In this document: positions 1-9,340 of the stretch, in pieces
How positions within the stretch are numbered: the first letter of the stretch is position 1
Layout of the letters: each line of letters begins with the position of its first letter
Source of the DNA: Mucilaginibacter xinganensis
GTDB taxonomy: Bacteria > Bacteroidota > Bacteroidia > Sphingobacteriales > Sphingobacteriaceae
DNA length: 64,000 nucleotides
Assembly: GCA_026225055.1 (NCBI GenBank)
Contig: JAMFSA010000047.1
Coordinates: forward strand, 1 to 64,000
Reading direction: 5' to 3'
The notes under the pieces: model-generated
Databases searched by the model: none
The model's input: only the letters and a program-made list of their open reading frames with translations
What the model was told of the DNA's origin: nothing
Made by a program: the position numbers and the translations under genes

Positions 1-117
1 CCGTGTATATTTACCAGGGACATTTAACCAGTAAATATATTGGCGAAAGGTTTTCCATACCCTGCAAAGATCTGGACCTGCTCATTGTTTCACACCGATA
101 AACCGATAACCTGCTAT

Positions 118-3100
118 ATGTTCAAAAGCTTCATCCCCAAAAAAACTATTGTTTTATTGTTTATGCTGGCTACCAGCAACGTGTTTGCCCAAAGCAGCCT
201 GCAAAGCGCATGGCAGGCATTTTTTGAAAACAAGACCGATACCGCCAAAATATTATTTAACCAGGCCATACAAAAAAATGATAATACCGGTGATGCATTG
301 TTGGGCCTTAGCCTGATGGCACAAGCCGACCAGGCCCCCGCTGCCGCGTTTGATTACTTTCAGAAATTTTTTGCCCAGAGCAAGGATGCCGCGCCTTATG
401 TGTACGCCTTATGGACCACAGCTTCCGTTAATTCATCATTTGGTAAACATACTGCACCGCAGCTTGCTCTTTTAAACCAGGTGGCTGATAACAGCAGCTA
501 CGATGGCATGATGGCCGCCATGGCCAACTCCATGATTGGGATGCATTATGAAACTAGCAATCAACTGCCGCAGGCCGATGACCATTTTAAAAAGATAAGC
601 TCGATTGATAACTGGCAAATAACCGGAGAGTTTGAAAATATCTCTACCAGTGGGTTCGACAGGACATACCCGGTAATTGACCATCCGGAAGCTGACGCGC
701 TTTTTATAGGCAAACATGGCGCAAAAACCGGTTGGCATACGGTTACCGATATGAGGCATGATAAATGGTTGGATTATACCTATTATGCTAATGCCGATAA
801 CGCGATCATCTTTTCGCAAACCTTTGTTAATGCCCCTGAAACTACCGAGGCACAGTTACGCATAGGTGTATCGGGTTCGGTTAAGATTTGGGTGAATGAT
901 GCCTTGATATTGTCGGTTCCCGAGGAGCGTAATAATGACCTTGATTCGTACATACAAACCATCAAACTAAATAAGGGGTATAACCGTGTTTTGGTACAGG
1001 TTGGAGAGAGCTATGCCGGGAGGATGAATTTTTTGGTTAGAATAACCGATAGTAAAGGCATCCCGTTGCCGGGATTAACCACCCAGGCCAGCGCGCAGCC
1101 TTATACTAAGGAGACAACTTATGTTTCAAAGGCTATAAATCCGTTTGCCATTACTTATTTTGAGGATGAGATAAAGGCGCACCCGCACGATTATCTACCT
1201 AAAATATTGCTGGCACAGTCGTATTTACGTAACGATAAAACGTACGAGGCCCGCCGCATAATTGAAGAGCTGCGCCAAAAATATCCGAAAAGTACCTTTC
1301 TTAACCTGATGCTGCTTGAAGTATTTAACAGGGAAAGCAACCGTACAGGCTATGAAACCACTACTGAAACTATTAAGAACGTTGATCCGCAGTCGACCGA
1401 AGGATTGGTGTTAAAGTATAATGAATATTATAGTCAGAAGGATTACGATAAAGCTGCAGGCATTATTAAACAACTGGAAGACCGCAAAACCGAGCAGCAA
1501 CTCTTTGTTTATCAAAGTAAAATAAGTTTGGCAGCAGCCAATAAAAACCAGGATGATCTGGTAAAACTGGGAGAAGAAGCCTACCAGAAATTTCCGGACA
1601 ATGTTGATTTTACCGAGCTGAAATATGCCATTGAAAAAGAGATGCGTAAAAACCCGCATGCTATTGATGTGCTTAAAAAGTTTGTGGCCGAAAATGATAA
1701 TTATACCATGGCTAAAAAATTATCAGAGGCGTATTTTACTGCCGATGACGCAGCAGCAGGCATAAAGGTGTTGCAGGATGAATTAAAGAAAAAGCCATAC
1801 GCAACCGGGATATACGCCAACCTTGGGGGGCAGTATTATAAAACACAACAGTACCAGAAAGCGCAGGAGTGTTATCTGAACTGTATCCGCATAGCGCCAA
1901 CTATAAGTGGTTATTATTCATCATTAGGTAAGATAAATGAGCTGACGAATAATAAAGACCAGGCGATTAAATATTATCAAAAAGGGCTGGAGTTTGACCC
2001 TAACGATTATGAAACCATAGCATCGCTGCGCAAGCTGCAGAGTAAAAAGGAAGTGTTCAGTTACTTTAAGGACCCTGATGTTGATGAGGAAATAAAGAAC
2101 GCGCCAAAAGCATCGGATTACCCGGATGATAATGTAGTGATACTGGATGAAGAAGTGCAAAAGGTGGTTTACGCGCAGGGCGGATCGGAAGACAGGAAAT
2201 TTATCACCACAAAAATACTTACCCAAAAGGGTATTGACGATTGGAAAGAATACCGCATAGATTATGATAACTGGCAGGACCTGACCATTGAGGTTGCCGA
2301 AGTTATTAAGGCTAACGGCACCAAAGTTCCCGCTGAACGTAATGAGAGCACCCTGGTATTCACTAACCTGGAAATAGGCGATGTGATCAACATCCGTTAC
2401 AAAACTAAAAGCTACTCGCAGGCGAAACTGGCTGGCTATTTTTGGGATTCGTTTTACTTTAGCAATGGTAACCCGCACATTTTATCAAAATATTCTTTGC
2501 TGATTGATAAGGGGCAGAAATTCAATTCAACGTTTAATGGTAAGGCTATAGCGCCTGTAAAAGCATCAATGGATGAATTTGATATGTACACCTGGGAAAA
2601 CAAAAAACAGGAAGCCTTGCAATATGAAGATAAAATGCCGCCGCTTGATGATGTGGGAAATGTATTGTATTTAACAAATATCCCCGATTGGAAATTTGTA
2701 TCAGACTGGTATAACGACTTGGGATCGGCAAAAGCCCGTACCAATTACGAGGTTAAACAGGTGATCAGCGATATTTTTAAAGGCAATGACAACCTTACTG
2801 ATTTTCAAAAGATCCAAAAGATATATGAGTATATAACAGGCAATATCAGCTATAGCGAAGTATCATTCAGGCAAAGTGGACTGATCCCCCAAAACCCGTC
2901 GGCGGTTATTAATACCCGTATCGGTGATTGCAAGGACGTATCAACCCTGTTTGTTGCCATGTGCAAGGAAGCCGGTATAAAAGCACATTTGGTTTTGGTT
3001 AGAACACATGATATGGGGGTACTCGGTATGCCATTGCCAAGTATTGATTTTAACCATTGTATAGCTAAGGTTACTTTGAATAATAAGGAGTATTATTTGG

Positions 3101-3867
3101 AGCTTACCTCGCAATACCTGCCTTTCATGAGTTTATATAACAGCGAGATCAACTCTAATATTTTAGATATTGATGCAACTACAGGCACGGCACTTAAACT
3201 GCTTGACCCATCAACACGTAAGGAAAATAACATCAAACGTGCTACCAGCATCAGCTTTAAGGATAAAAACATGCTGATTGAAGAAAAGAGCTACAAAACT
3301 GCTGCCCTTGCCGGATCGCTGCGCGAAACAGTTGGCGATCAATCACAAAAGGACCGTTTAAAAAAGATGAAGGAGGGGTTGTCGACCGAATATCCGGACA
3401 ACGAGATCAGCTTATTGGAATACCGCAATGTTGATCGCAGGAACCCTGTGGATACGGTGTATATGCACGCGGTTTATCAGTTAAATAACAGTGTGAAATC
3501 TATCGGCAGCATATCTATTTTTACTATACCATGGTCCGATAACATTACCGCCAGCGACTTACAGGTAAATTTACCAAGGTATTCGGGTATCGACCTGAGC
3601 CAGATGTTCTACCTGGATAATGAAACCGAAACGGTAACCCTGACCCTGCAGCCGGGCAAAACTTTGGTTGAAGCAGTAACCCCGGTATCATTAAAAAATG
3701 ATATTATCGAATACAGCATCACACCTAAGCAGGTGGGTAATAAAGTGATCATTACGCGTACATTTAAACTGAAAAAGGCTTTTGTACCGGTTGATAAGGT
3801 ACCTGAGTTTACTACCTTCTTCAAAAAAATGATAGAAGCAGATGGTAAAGAGCTGGCTATAAAATAA
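118..3867 (+). CDS. TPR / DUF3857 / transglutaminase-like exported protein
   Basis: Large exported protein of about 1250 residues. The ATG at 118 is preferred over an upstream in-frame TTG at 40 because it opens directly with a clean signal peptide ending VFAQ (residues 1-25). TPR-like helical repeats fill roughly residues 360-680. A DUF3857 domain follows, then a transglutaminase-like core with the nucleophile Cys938 in GDCKD and the catalytic His in FNHCIAKV. The usual third residue (Asp) sits in LELTSQY and appears as Glu. In Bacteroidota such DUF3857-transglutaminase proteins are periplasmic or envelope proteins of unknown substrate. The stop overlaps the next start (TAATG), so it is probably translationally coupled to the VanX-like dipeptidase, which suggests a shared role in peptide or cell-wall turnover (inference). 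The family is clear; the biochemical role is not known. Confidence 0.85.
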   Translation: MFKSFIPKKTIVLLFMLATSNVFAQSSLQSAWQAFFENKTDTAKILFNQAIQKNDNTGDALLGLSLMAQADQAPAAAFDYFQKFFAQSKDAAPYVYALWTTASVNSSFGKHTAPQLALLNQVADNSSYDGMMAAMANSMIGMHYETSNQLPQADDHFKKISSIDNWQITGEFENISTSGFDRTYPVIDHPEADALFIGKHGAKTGWHTVTDMRHDKWLDYTYYANADNAIIFSQTFVNAPETTEAQLRIGVSGSVKIWVNDALILSVPEERNNDLDSYIQTIKLNKGYNRVLVQVGESYAGRMNFLVRITDSKGIPLPGLTTQASAQPYTKETTYVSKAINPFAITYFEDEIKAHPHDYLPKILLAQSYLRNDKTYEARRIIEELRQKYPKSTFLNLMLLEVFNRESNRTGYETTTETIKNVDPQSTEGLVLKYNEYYSQKDYDKAAGIIKQLEDRKTEQQLFVYQSKISLAAANKNQDDLVKLGEEAYQKFPDNVDFTELKYAIEKEMRKNPHAIDVLKKFVAENDNYTMAKKLSEAYFTADDAAAGIKVLQDELKKKPYATGIYANLGGQYYKTQQYQKAQECYLNCIRIAPTISGYYSSLGKINELTNNKDQAIKYYQKGLEFDPNDYETIASLRKLQSKKEVFSYFKDPDVDEEIKNAPKASDYPDDNVVILDEEVQKVVYAQGGSEDRKFITTKILTQKGIDDWKEYRIDYDNWQDLTIEVAEVIKANGTKVPAERNESTLVFTNLEIGDVINIRYKTKSYSQAKLAGYFWDSFYFSNGNPHILSKYSLLIDKGQKFNSTFNGKAIAPVKASMDEFDMYTWENKKQEALQYEDKMPPLDDVGNVLYLTNIPDWKFVSDWYNDLGSAKARTNYEVKQVISDIFKGNDNLTDFQKIQKIYEYITGNISYSEVSFRQSGLIPQNPSAVINTRIGDCKDVSTLFVAMCKEAGIKAHLVLVRTHDMGVLGMPLPSIDFNHCIAKVTLNNKEYYLELTSQYLPFMSLYNSEINSNILDIDATTGTALKLLDPSTRKENNIKRATSISFKDKNMLIEEKSYKTAALAGSLRETVGDQSQKDRLKKMKEGLSTEYPDNEISLLEYRNVDRRNPVDTVYMHAVYQLNNSVKSIGSISIFTIPWSDNITASDLQVNLPRYSGIDLSQMFYLDNETETVTLTLQPGKTLVEAVTPVSLKNDIIEYSITPKQVGNKVIITRTFKLKKAFVPVDKVPEFTTFFKKMIEADGKELAIK

Positions 3868-4553
3868 TGAAGCATTTTATCACCGTTATATTTTCAGCAT
3901 TGATCCTGTGCGCCTTTAACAAAGCAGGCGCGCAGGATTACAGCGCTATATTGCATGTTGAAAACGAAGCACAATATCTAAAGGACGCGCAAGCCGACAG
4001 TAATAAAAAGCTGGTGGAGATAAAGAATTATATCCCCGGCATAGTGCTGGATATCCGCTACGCTACAACCAATAATTTCACCCATCACATAATGTACAAG
4101 CAGGCGAGGGCTTTCGCGCGCTTACCGGTTGTCAGAGCCTTACAGCAAATTGAAGCGGAGCTTAAAACAAAGGGGCTTGGGTTGAAGATTTATGATGCCT
4201 ATCGCCCATATTCAGTCACCGTAACCTTTTACCAGGTAACACCCGATACTAACTTTGTGGCCGACCCCAAAAAAGGCTCAAAACATAACCGTGGCTGTGC
4301 GGTAGATCTTAGCCTGATCGACCTGAAAACAGGCAAGGAACTGGATATGCCCACCGGGTTCGACAGTTTCAGCAAAAAGGCCGCTGCTGAATATGCTGAT
4401 CTGCCAAAGGAAGAATTGGCTAACCGGGAGTTGCTGAAATCAGTAATGCAGGCACATGGCTTTAAAGTAATCTCAACCGAATGGTGGCATTATGATTTTA
4501 ATGGCTGGCAAAATTATCCGCTGTTGGATGTGCCATTTTCTGCTATAAAATAG
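3867..4553 (+). CDS. D-alanyl-D-alanine dipeptidase (VanX/DdpX-like, M15D)
   Basis: Exported zinc dipeptidase of 228 residues, expected to hydrolyse D-Ala-D-Ala in the periplasm. A signal peptide ends near NKAGAQ (residues 1-23). The VanX zinc signature is complete: His140 and Asp147 in SKHNRGCAVDL, and catalytic Glu205 with zinc ligand His208 in EWWHYDF. The YDAYRPYS block with the family's Arg is also present. Length fits the family (about 200 plus signal). Its ATG overlaps the stop of the upstream transglutaminase-like gene by one base, indicating an operon. No VanHA or VanRS genes are near, so this is more likely a housekeeping peptidoglycan-recycling enzyme than a vancomycin-resistance gene (inference). 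Confidence 0.88.
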   Translation: MKHFITVIFSALILCAFNKAGAQDYSAILHVENEAQYLKDAQADSNKKLVEIKNYIPGIVLDIRYATTNNFTHHIMYKQARAFARLPVVRALQQIEAELKTKGLGLKIYDAYRPYSVTVTFYQVTPDTNFVADPKKGSKHNRGCAVDLSLIDLKTGKELDMPTGFDSFSKKAAAEYADLPKEELANRELLKSVMQAHGFKVISTEWWHYDFNGWQNYPLLDVPFSAIK

Positions 4554-4785
4554 CGGACATTTTCTGCACTGTTTAACGCTCTTATTCAAATTTTCAAGCT
4601 GAGGCATCAAAATTGCTAAGGAATAACGACGGCTGCAAGAAACAGAAAATACCATATAACAGGATGTTTTCTTGATGCAACTGATAGTTTTGTTTGGTCC
4701 TGATAGCATTTTACTATACACATCGGATCAATTACAAAACGGATAATTATATATAGCGGCTTATTAAAAATATATTTGATCAGGT

Positions 4786-5802
4786 ATGAAGATATTTAGC
4801 AAAAGCTACTTAAAACGTTTATGGAAAGTGCTGGTGGCCACCTTTATGGGGTTTATAAACGATAATGGGTTAAAATTAAGTGCTTCGCTTGCTTATTACA
4901 CCATTTTTTCGCTGGCCCCGCTATTGGTACTTATACTGGCATTGATAAGTATTTTCCTGCGGGATGAAAGTAACAGGGAGTTGTTATATGTGCAGATTCA
5001 ACATTACGTCGGCGTTAATGCATCTGACCAAATAAGGAGTATTATAAAAAATTATGCTTTTAGCAGTAAAAGCGGTGTAGCGTTAGTAACAGGTATAGGT
5101 ATATTATTACTGGGCGCCAGCAGTATGTTCGTAGAGATCCAGGATTCGTTGAACATCATTTGGCGGGTAAAGGCAAAACCTAAAAAGGGCTGGCTAAAGC
5201 TATTACAAAATAGGTTTTTATCATTTTCGCTGATTGCCAGTTTGGGTTTTCTGTTGCTGGTATCGTTGCTGGTAAACATTGTTATTACCGCGCTGAGTAA
5301 TAAAATAGATCATTTTTTTCCGGGGGTGGAGATCATCATATCAGTTGTGAACCTGGCGATAACGCTTGTGGTTATTACCGTGCTTTTTGGTATCATCTTT
5401 AAAGTATTGCCCGATGTTAAGATATCGTGGAGGGACGTACGCTCAGGCGCATTCTTTACCGCGTTGCTATTTATGTTGGGACAGTACTTGATAGGCCTGT
5501 ATATCCAGAATTTTGCTAACAGTTCGGCATACGGGGCCGCGGGTTCGCTTATTGTTATATTAACGTGGATCTATTATACTTCAGCCATTTTATACATCGG
5601 CGCAGAGTTTACGCAGGTCTATGCTGAAGCATTGGGTAGCCGCATTGAGCCTGCCGAGTATGCAGTAGCTATTAAACAAACAGAAATTGAACTAGACGTA
5701 AATAAGCTCCCGGTACAACATCCGGATATAAAGGGGAATTTGGCAAAGCCGGTGGTTGTAACCAGTGCGGATACTAGTGCTACTTCAAATAATAATAAAT
5801 AA
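4786..5802 (+). CDS. YihY/BrkB family inner-membrane protein
   Basis: Polytopic inner-membrane protein of 338 residues with about six hydrophobic segments. The family hallmarks are visible: LKLSASLAYYTIFSLAPLLVL near residues 28-48, the GASSMFVEIQDSLNIIW block near 110, and the late AAGSLIVILTWIYYTSAILYIGAEF block near 250-280. The C-terminal 60 residues are a polar tail with no recognised domain. Proteins of this family were once called ribonuclease BN, an assignment later withdrawn, so function is essentially unknown. It stands alone, 232 bp after the dipeptidase, and ends in a region of inverted repeats. Confidence 0.85.
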   Translation: MKIFSKSYLKRLWKVLVATFMGFINDNGLKLSASLAYYTIFSLAPLLVLILALISIFLRDESNRELLYVQIQHYVGVNASDQIRSIIKNYAFSSKSGVALVTGIGILLLGASSMFVEIQDSLNIIWRVKAKPKKGWLKLLQNRFLSFSLIASLGFLLLVSLLVNIVITALSNKIDHFFPGVEIIISVVNLAITLVVITVLFGIIFKVLPDVKISWRDVRSGAFFTALLFMLGQYLIGLYIQNFANSSAYGAAGSLIVILTWIYYTSAILYIGAEFTQVYAEALGSRIEPAEYAVAIKQTEIELDVNKLPVQHPDIKGNLAKPVVVTSADTSATSNNNK

Positions 5803-5810
5803 GCCTGCTT

Positions 5811-5904
5811 AACTTGTTTCAGCACCCCATATGCTAAGTATACGCTGGCAATTAATCACCACATATTCGGTTCACCCTATAGGATCCTGAAACAAGTTCA
5901 GGAT
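5811..5904. repeat. REP/MITE-like inverted repeat element
   Basis: A 12-bp segment AACTTGTTTCAG at 5811-5822 recurs as its exact reverse complement at 5887-5898. The right copy is itself part of a smaller hairpin (8-bp arms 5884-5891 and 5897-5904, loop ACAAG). The motif resembles a short palindromic sequence that I recall as dispersed in Bacteroidota and other genomes. No coding potential. Confidence 0.55.
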
Positions 5905-5923
5905 GACGTGCTGGGGGTTTATT

Positions 5924-5997
5924 CCCGCTGTTTGTGTCCTCATAAACAGCCATGAGCGGACAAAAAAAAGCTGTTTGTGGATACACAAACAGCGGGG
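5924..5997. terminator. Nested hairpins between convergent genes
   Basis: A perfect 10-bp stem with a 4-base loop (5970-5979 / 5984-5993) lies between the convergent BrkB and RND-pump genes. The same 10-mer GCTGTTTGTG also occurs at about 5927-5936 and nearly inverted at 5941-5950, so a larger alternative hairpin (5924-5939 with 5979-5997) can form. There is no clear U-tract; a stretch of G follows. It could be a bidirectional terminator or part of the repeat element to its left. Confidence 0.45.
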
Positions 5998-6099
5998 GGT
6001 AACTTTGTTATTAATGGTATTGTCTCAGGCCGGTGCAGCTTACGCTGCACCGCCTTCAACAAACCAATATAGAATTAGGGGTATTAGTCAAAAAGGAAA

Positions 6100-9000
6100 T
6101 TAGAGCCTGCCTACTTCGCCACTTTCCACACGTTTACGGTAGGTCCAGTAAAAGGCGATAGGGAAGATAAACAGGTTGAATATGGTATTGGTGATTAAGC
6201 CGCCAATAACTACAATGGCCAGTGGTTTTGAGGCCTCGGAACCAATACCGTGCGACATGGCCGCAGGCAATAAGCCTATAGCTGCCATCATGGCTGTCAT
6301 TACTATCGGGCGCAGGCGATCTTGTACGCCAGCCCTTAAAGCATCAGGGAACGAGGTCCATGATTCATGGTGCTTCAGATCCTTGATGTTGCTTTTGAAT
6401 TTGGATATCAGGATCACACCGTTTTGTACGCAGATGCCAAACAGTGCTATAAAGCCTATACCTGCAGAGATATTAAAGTTTACACCCGTTATCAGCAGCG
6501 CCAGGATACCGCCCATTATAGCGAACGGCACGTTGTTAAGTACTAACAGTGAATCTCTGAATGTACCGAACAGGATAAATAAGATAAAGAAGATGATCAG
6601 CAAACTGATCGGCACCACCTGCGACAGCCTTTTTGTTGCGCGTTGCTGGTTCTCAAAATCACCCGCCCATTCTAAATGGTATTCCTTTGGCAATTTAATG
6701 GCGGCGTAAACTTTATCCTGCGCTTCCTTAATGGTGCTGCCCATATCACGCCCACGGATAGAGAATTTAATAGCTCCATAACGTGAGTTATCATCACGAT
6801 AAATGATACTTACACCGGTTATTTTTTTAATGTTGGAAATCTCACGTAGTGGTACATTGTTGCCGCTAAGGGTAGGTACACGTAGATCGCCGATTGATGC
6901 TTCGTTGTTCCTAAAATCTTCGGGGTAACGAATCCTAAGGTCGAATTTACGCTCACCTTCATATATCTGCGTGGCTGCCTTGCCGCCAATGGCCATCTCA
7001 ATAACAGCGTTAGCATCGGCGGCAACAACACCGTATTGAGCCATTTTAGCCTGATCCAGGTCTATCTGCAATTCAGGCTGACCCATATTGCGGAGGATCC
7101 CTAAATCGGTAATACCATTAACTCCTTTTAATATGGAATCGATACGTTGCTCCTGGCTTTCGATATATTTATAATCATCGCCAAACATTTTTACAACGAT
7201 GGAACCTTTTACACCTGATACTGCTTCCTCCACGTTGTCCGAGATCGGCTGCGAAAAGTTAAGATCGATACCCGGGAAATTTTTTAGTTTCTCCTGCATG
7301 CGCTGGATCAGCTCTTCCTTGGTTTCCTTGCGTTTCCATTTATCCTGCGGAAAGATATCCACGTGGAACTCGATATTGTAAAATCCTGTTGCATCCGTAC
7401 CATCATTCGGTCGGCCGGTTTGCGACATCACCTGCTTAACCTCATCAAAGCTCAGGAATATACTGCGCATCTGGTCGGCCAGTTTAACTGACTCCCCTAA
7501 AGAGGTACTTAATGGTCCGGTTGCACGCACGTATATCGCACCCTCATTAAGCTCTGGTAAAAATTCTGTACCTAACAGGCTGAAACAGCCCAGGCTTATC
7601 ACCAATGTAACAATGGCTATCGGGAAAACGATCTTTCGGCGCTTAAAACAAACGTTATAGAATTTTATGGCGTTGCGGGTTACAAACTCAACAAACACAT
7701 TGTGTTTTTCTTTTACATTTTTGTTGAGCAGCACGCTGGCCATTACAGGCACTAATGTAAATGTGAATATCAAGGCGCCGAGCAAGGCAAAACCCAGTGT
7801 CCATGCCAGTGGCGAGAACATTTTACCTTCAACCTTTTGGAAACTGAAGATAGGCAGTAAGCCGGTGATGATGATCAGCTTGGCGAAAAATATACCTTTA
7901 CCGTTTACCAAACAGGCTTGTTTTATCATGCCCAGCTTGCTTAGCTTGTTGTAATTTTCCATGCCCACTTCTTTGGCGCGATGGTCGAGCACAACGAATA
8001 TGCCCTCTATCATTACCACGGCCCCGTCAATGATGATACCGAAATCTATCGCCCCCATCGACAATAAGTTGGCAGACATGCCCTTCAGCTTTAAACAAAC
8101 AAAGGCGAATAAGAGTGCCAGCGGGATAATGAGCGACACGATAAGTGTTGTACGCCAATCTGCCATAAACAGGAACACGATGATGGTTACAAAAACTATA
8201 CCCTCACACATGTTATGCAATACCGTTCCAGTGGCAAAACTCACCAGGTCATCACGGTCGTAAAACATTTTCAGTTTTACATCGCCGGGCAGTATCTTAC
8301 TGTTTAGGTCGCTGATCTTTTGTTTAAGAGCGGCAATTACCACGCTTGGGTTTTCGCCTTTTCGCATTACCACAATACCCTCTACCACATCCGGGTCCTT
8401 GTCGCGACCAACCTGCCCTAACCTTGGCAAGGCAGATTCGGTCACTTCAGAGATGGTTTTTACATAAATAGGGGTACCTTTTATATTGTTAATTACAATG
8501 TTCTTTATCTCATCGATATTATTCAGCAAACCAATGCCGCGTACTACGTAGGCTTGTCCGCTTTGCTCAATAATATCGCCGCCAACGTTAACGTTGCTTT
8601 TTGATACAGCATCAAATAACTGTAAGGGGGTAACGTTGTATTGTACCGCTTTCTTAGGGTCAACGGTTATCTGGTATGTTTTTGCTTCACCGCCAAAACT
8701 GTTGATATCGGCAACGCCTGGCACAGCGCGGATCTCGCGCTCAACCACCCAGTTTTCAATAGTGGTGAGCTCACGTACCGATTTTTTGTTACTGGTTAAA
8801 GTGAAACGGTAAATTTCACCGGTTGGGCCATAAGGTGGTTCAATCGACTGGCTGGTACCGTCAGGAAGATCGGCATCTCCAATGTGGTTGTTTACCTGCA
8901 AACGTGCAAATTCATAGTCTACATCATCATCAAAACTTATTTTTACTACCGACAGGCCAAACAGGGATGAAGAACGAACGCTCGTTTTGCGTTCCACCGG

Positions 9001-9231
9001 ATTCATGGCAATTTCTATAGGGCGGGTAACAAATTTTTCAACCTCTTCGGCGCTTCGTCCCGGCCATTGGGTTATTATGGTAACCTCGGTATTGGTAACA
9101 TCCGGAAACGCATCAATGCTCAGGTTTTTAAAGCTGATATACCCCGCTACCGCCAATAATGCCGTAACAAAGAATATAAAAAACCTATTTTTTAATGCAA
9201 ACGAAAGGACATTATTTATAAATCGATTCAT
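6100..9231 (-). CDS. czcA: HME-RND heavy-metal efflux pump (CzcA-like)
   Basis: Inner-membrane proton-driven metal exporter of 1043 residues, the full family length. The fourth transmembrane helix carries DFGIIIDGA (Asp396, Asp402) followed by Glu409 in MIEG. This is the charge pattern of divalent-cation HME pumps (Czc/Cnr-like, Zn/Co/Cd/Ni), unlike Cu/Ag-exporting CusA, which has a different motif there. N-terminal helix, two large periplasmic porter loops and the second six-helix bundle (VPISLLIIFFILFILFGTF onward) are all present. It is the last gene of the TolC-adaptor-pump operon, separated from the adaptor by a 109-bp spacer that holds a long inverted repeat. The final Asn of the usual IEN is Gly here. 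Substrate is inferred from motif only. Confidence 0.9.
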   Translation of the reverse strand: MNRFINNVLSFALKNRFFIFFVTALLAVAGYISFKNLSIDAFPDVTNTEVTIITQWPGRSAEEVEKFVTRPIEIAMNPVERKTSVRSSSLFGLSVVKISFDDDVDYEFARLQVNNHIGDADLPDGTSQSIEPPYGPTGEIYRFTLTSNKKSVRELTTIENWVVEREIRAVPGVADINSFGGEAKTYQITVDPKKAVQYNVTPLQLFDAVSKSNVNVGGDIIEQSGQAYVVRGIGLLNNIDEIKNIVINNIKGTPIYVKTISEVTESALPRLGQVGRDKDPDVVEGIVVMRKGENPSVVIAALKQKISDLNSKILPGDVKLKMFYDRDDLVSFATGTVLHNMCEGIVFVTIIVFLFMADWRTTLIVSLIIPLALLFAFVCLKLKGMSANLLSMGAIDFGIIIDGAVVMIEGIFVVLDHRAKEVGMENYNKLSKLGMIKQACLVNGKGIFFAKLIIITGLLPIFSFQKVEGKMFSPLAWTLGFALLGALIFTFTLVPVMASVLLNKNVKEKHNVFVEFVTRNAIKFYNVCFKRRKIVFPIAIVTLVISLGCFSLLGTEFLPELNEGAIYVRATGPLSTSLGESVKLADQMRSIFLSFDEVKQVMSQTGRPNDGTDATGFYNIEFHVDIFPQDKWKRKETKEELIQRMQEKLKNFPGIDLNFSQPISDNVEEAVSGVKGSIVVKMFGDDYKYIESQEQRIDSILKGVNGITDLGILRNMGQPELQIDLDQAKMAQYGVVAADANAVIEMAIGGKAATQIYEGERKFDLRIRYPEDFRNNEASIGDLRVPTLSGNNVPLREISNIKKITGVSIIYRDDNSRYGAIKFSIRGRDMGSTIKEAQDKVYAAIKLPKEYHLEWAGDFENQQRATKRLSQVVPISLLIIFFILFILFGTFRDSLLVLNNVPFAIMGGILALLITGVNFNISAGIGFIALFGICVQNGVILISKFKSNIKDLKHHESWTSFPDALRAGVQDRLRPIVMTAMMAAIGLLPAAMSHGIGSEASKPLAIVVIGGLITNTIFNLFIFPIAFYWTYRKRVESGEVGRL

Positions 9232-9236
9232 GTTAT

Positions 9237-9335
9237 ATTTCGGATTTCGAATGTTCGAATTCGGATTTATTAATTTTTTTAATTGTTATTATGTTGATCA
9301 TCAAATTCCGAAATCGAACATTCGAAATCCGAAAT
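9237..9335. repeat. 32-bp inverted repeat inside the efflux operon
   Basis: Arms 9237-9268 and 9303-9335 are reverse complements; the outer 22 bases match exactly and the inner part matches with small shifts. They are separated by a 34-base AT-rich loop. The element fills nearly all of the spacer between the adaptor and pump genes. It may be a small non-autonomous repeat that also acts as an intercistronic attenuator or mRNA-stability hairpin. No U-tract is seen on either side. Confidence 0.7.
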
Positions 9336-9340
9336 CAACC

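Noticed and set aside
1924..2478. 184-codon minus-strand frame within the transglutaminase-like gene
   Set aside because: Shadow frame; the plus-strand protein has intact domains here.
3867..4553. VanX-like gene as part of a vancomycin-resistance cluster
   Set aside because: No VanH, VanA-type ligase or VanRS genes nearby; Gram-negative VanX homologues usually serve peptidoglycan recycling.
5903..6103. 66-codon plus-strand frame beyond the BrkB gene
   Set aside because: It is formed by inverted repeats and ends inside the convergent pump gene.
6176..6709. 177-codon frame opposite the RND pump gene
   Set aside because: Antisense shadow of the transmembrane region of a clear full-length gene.
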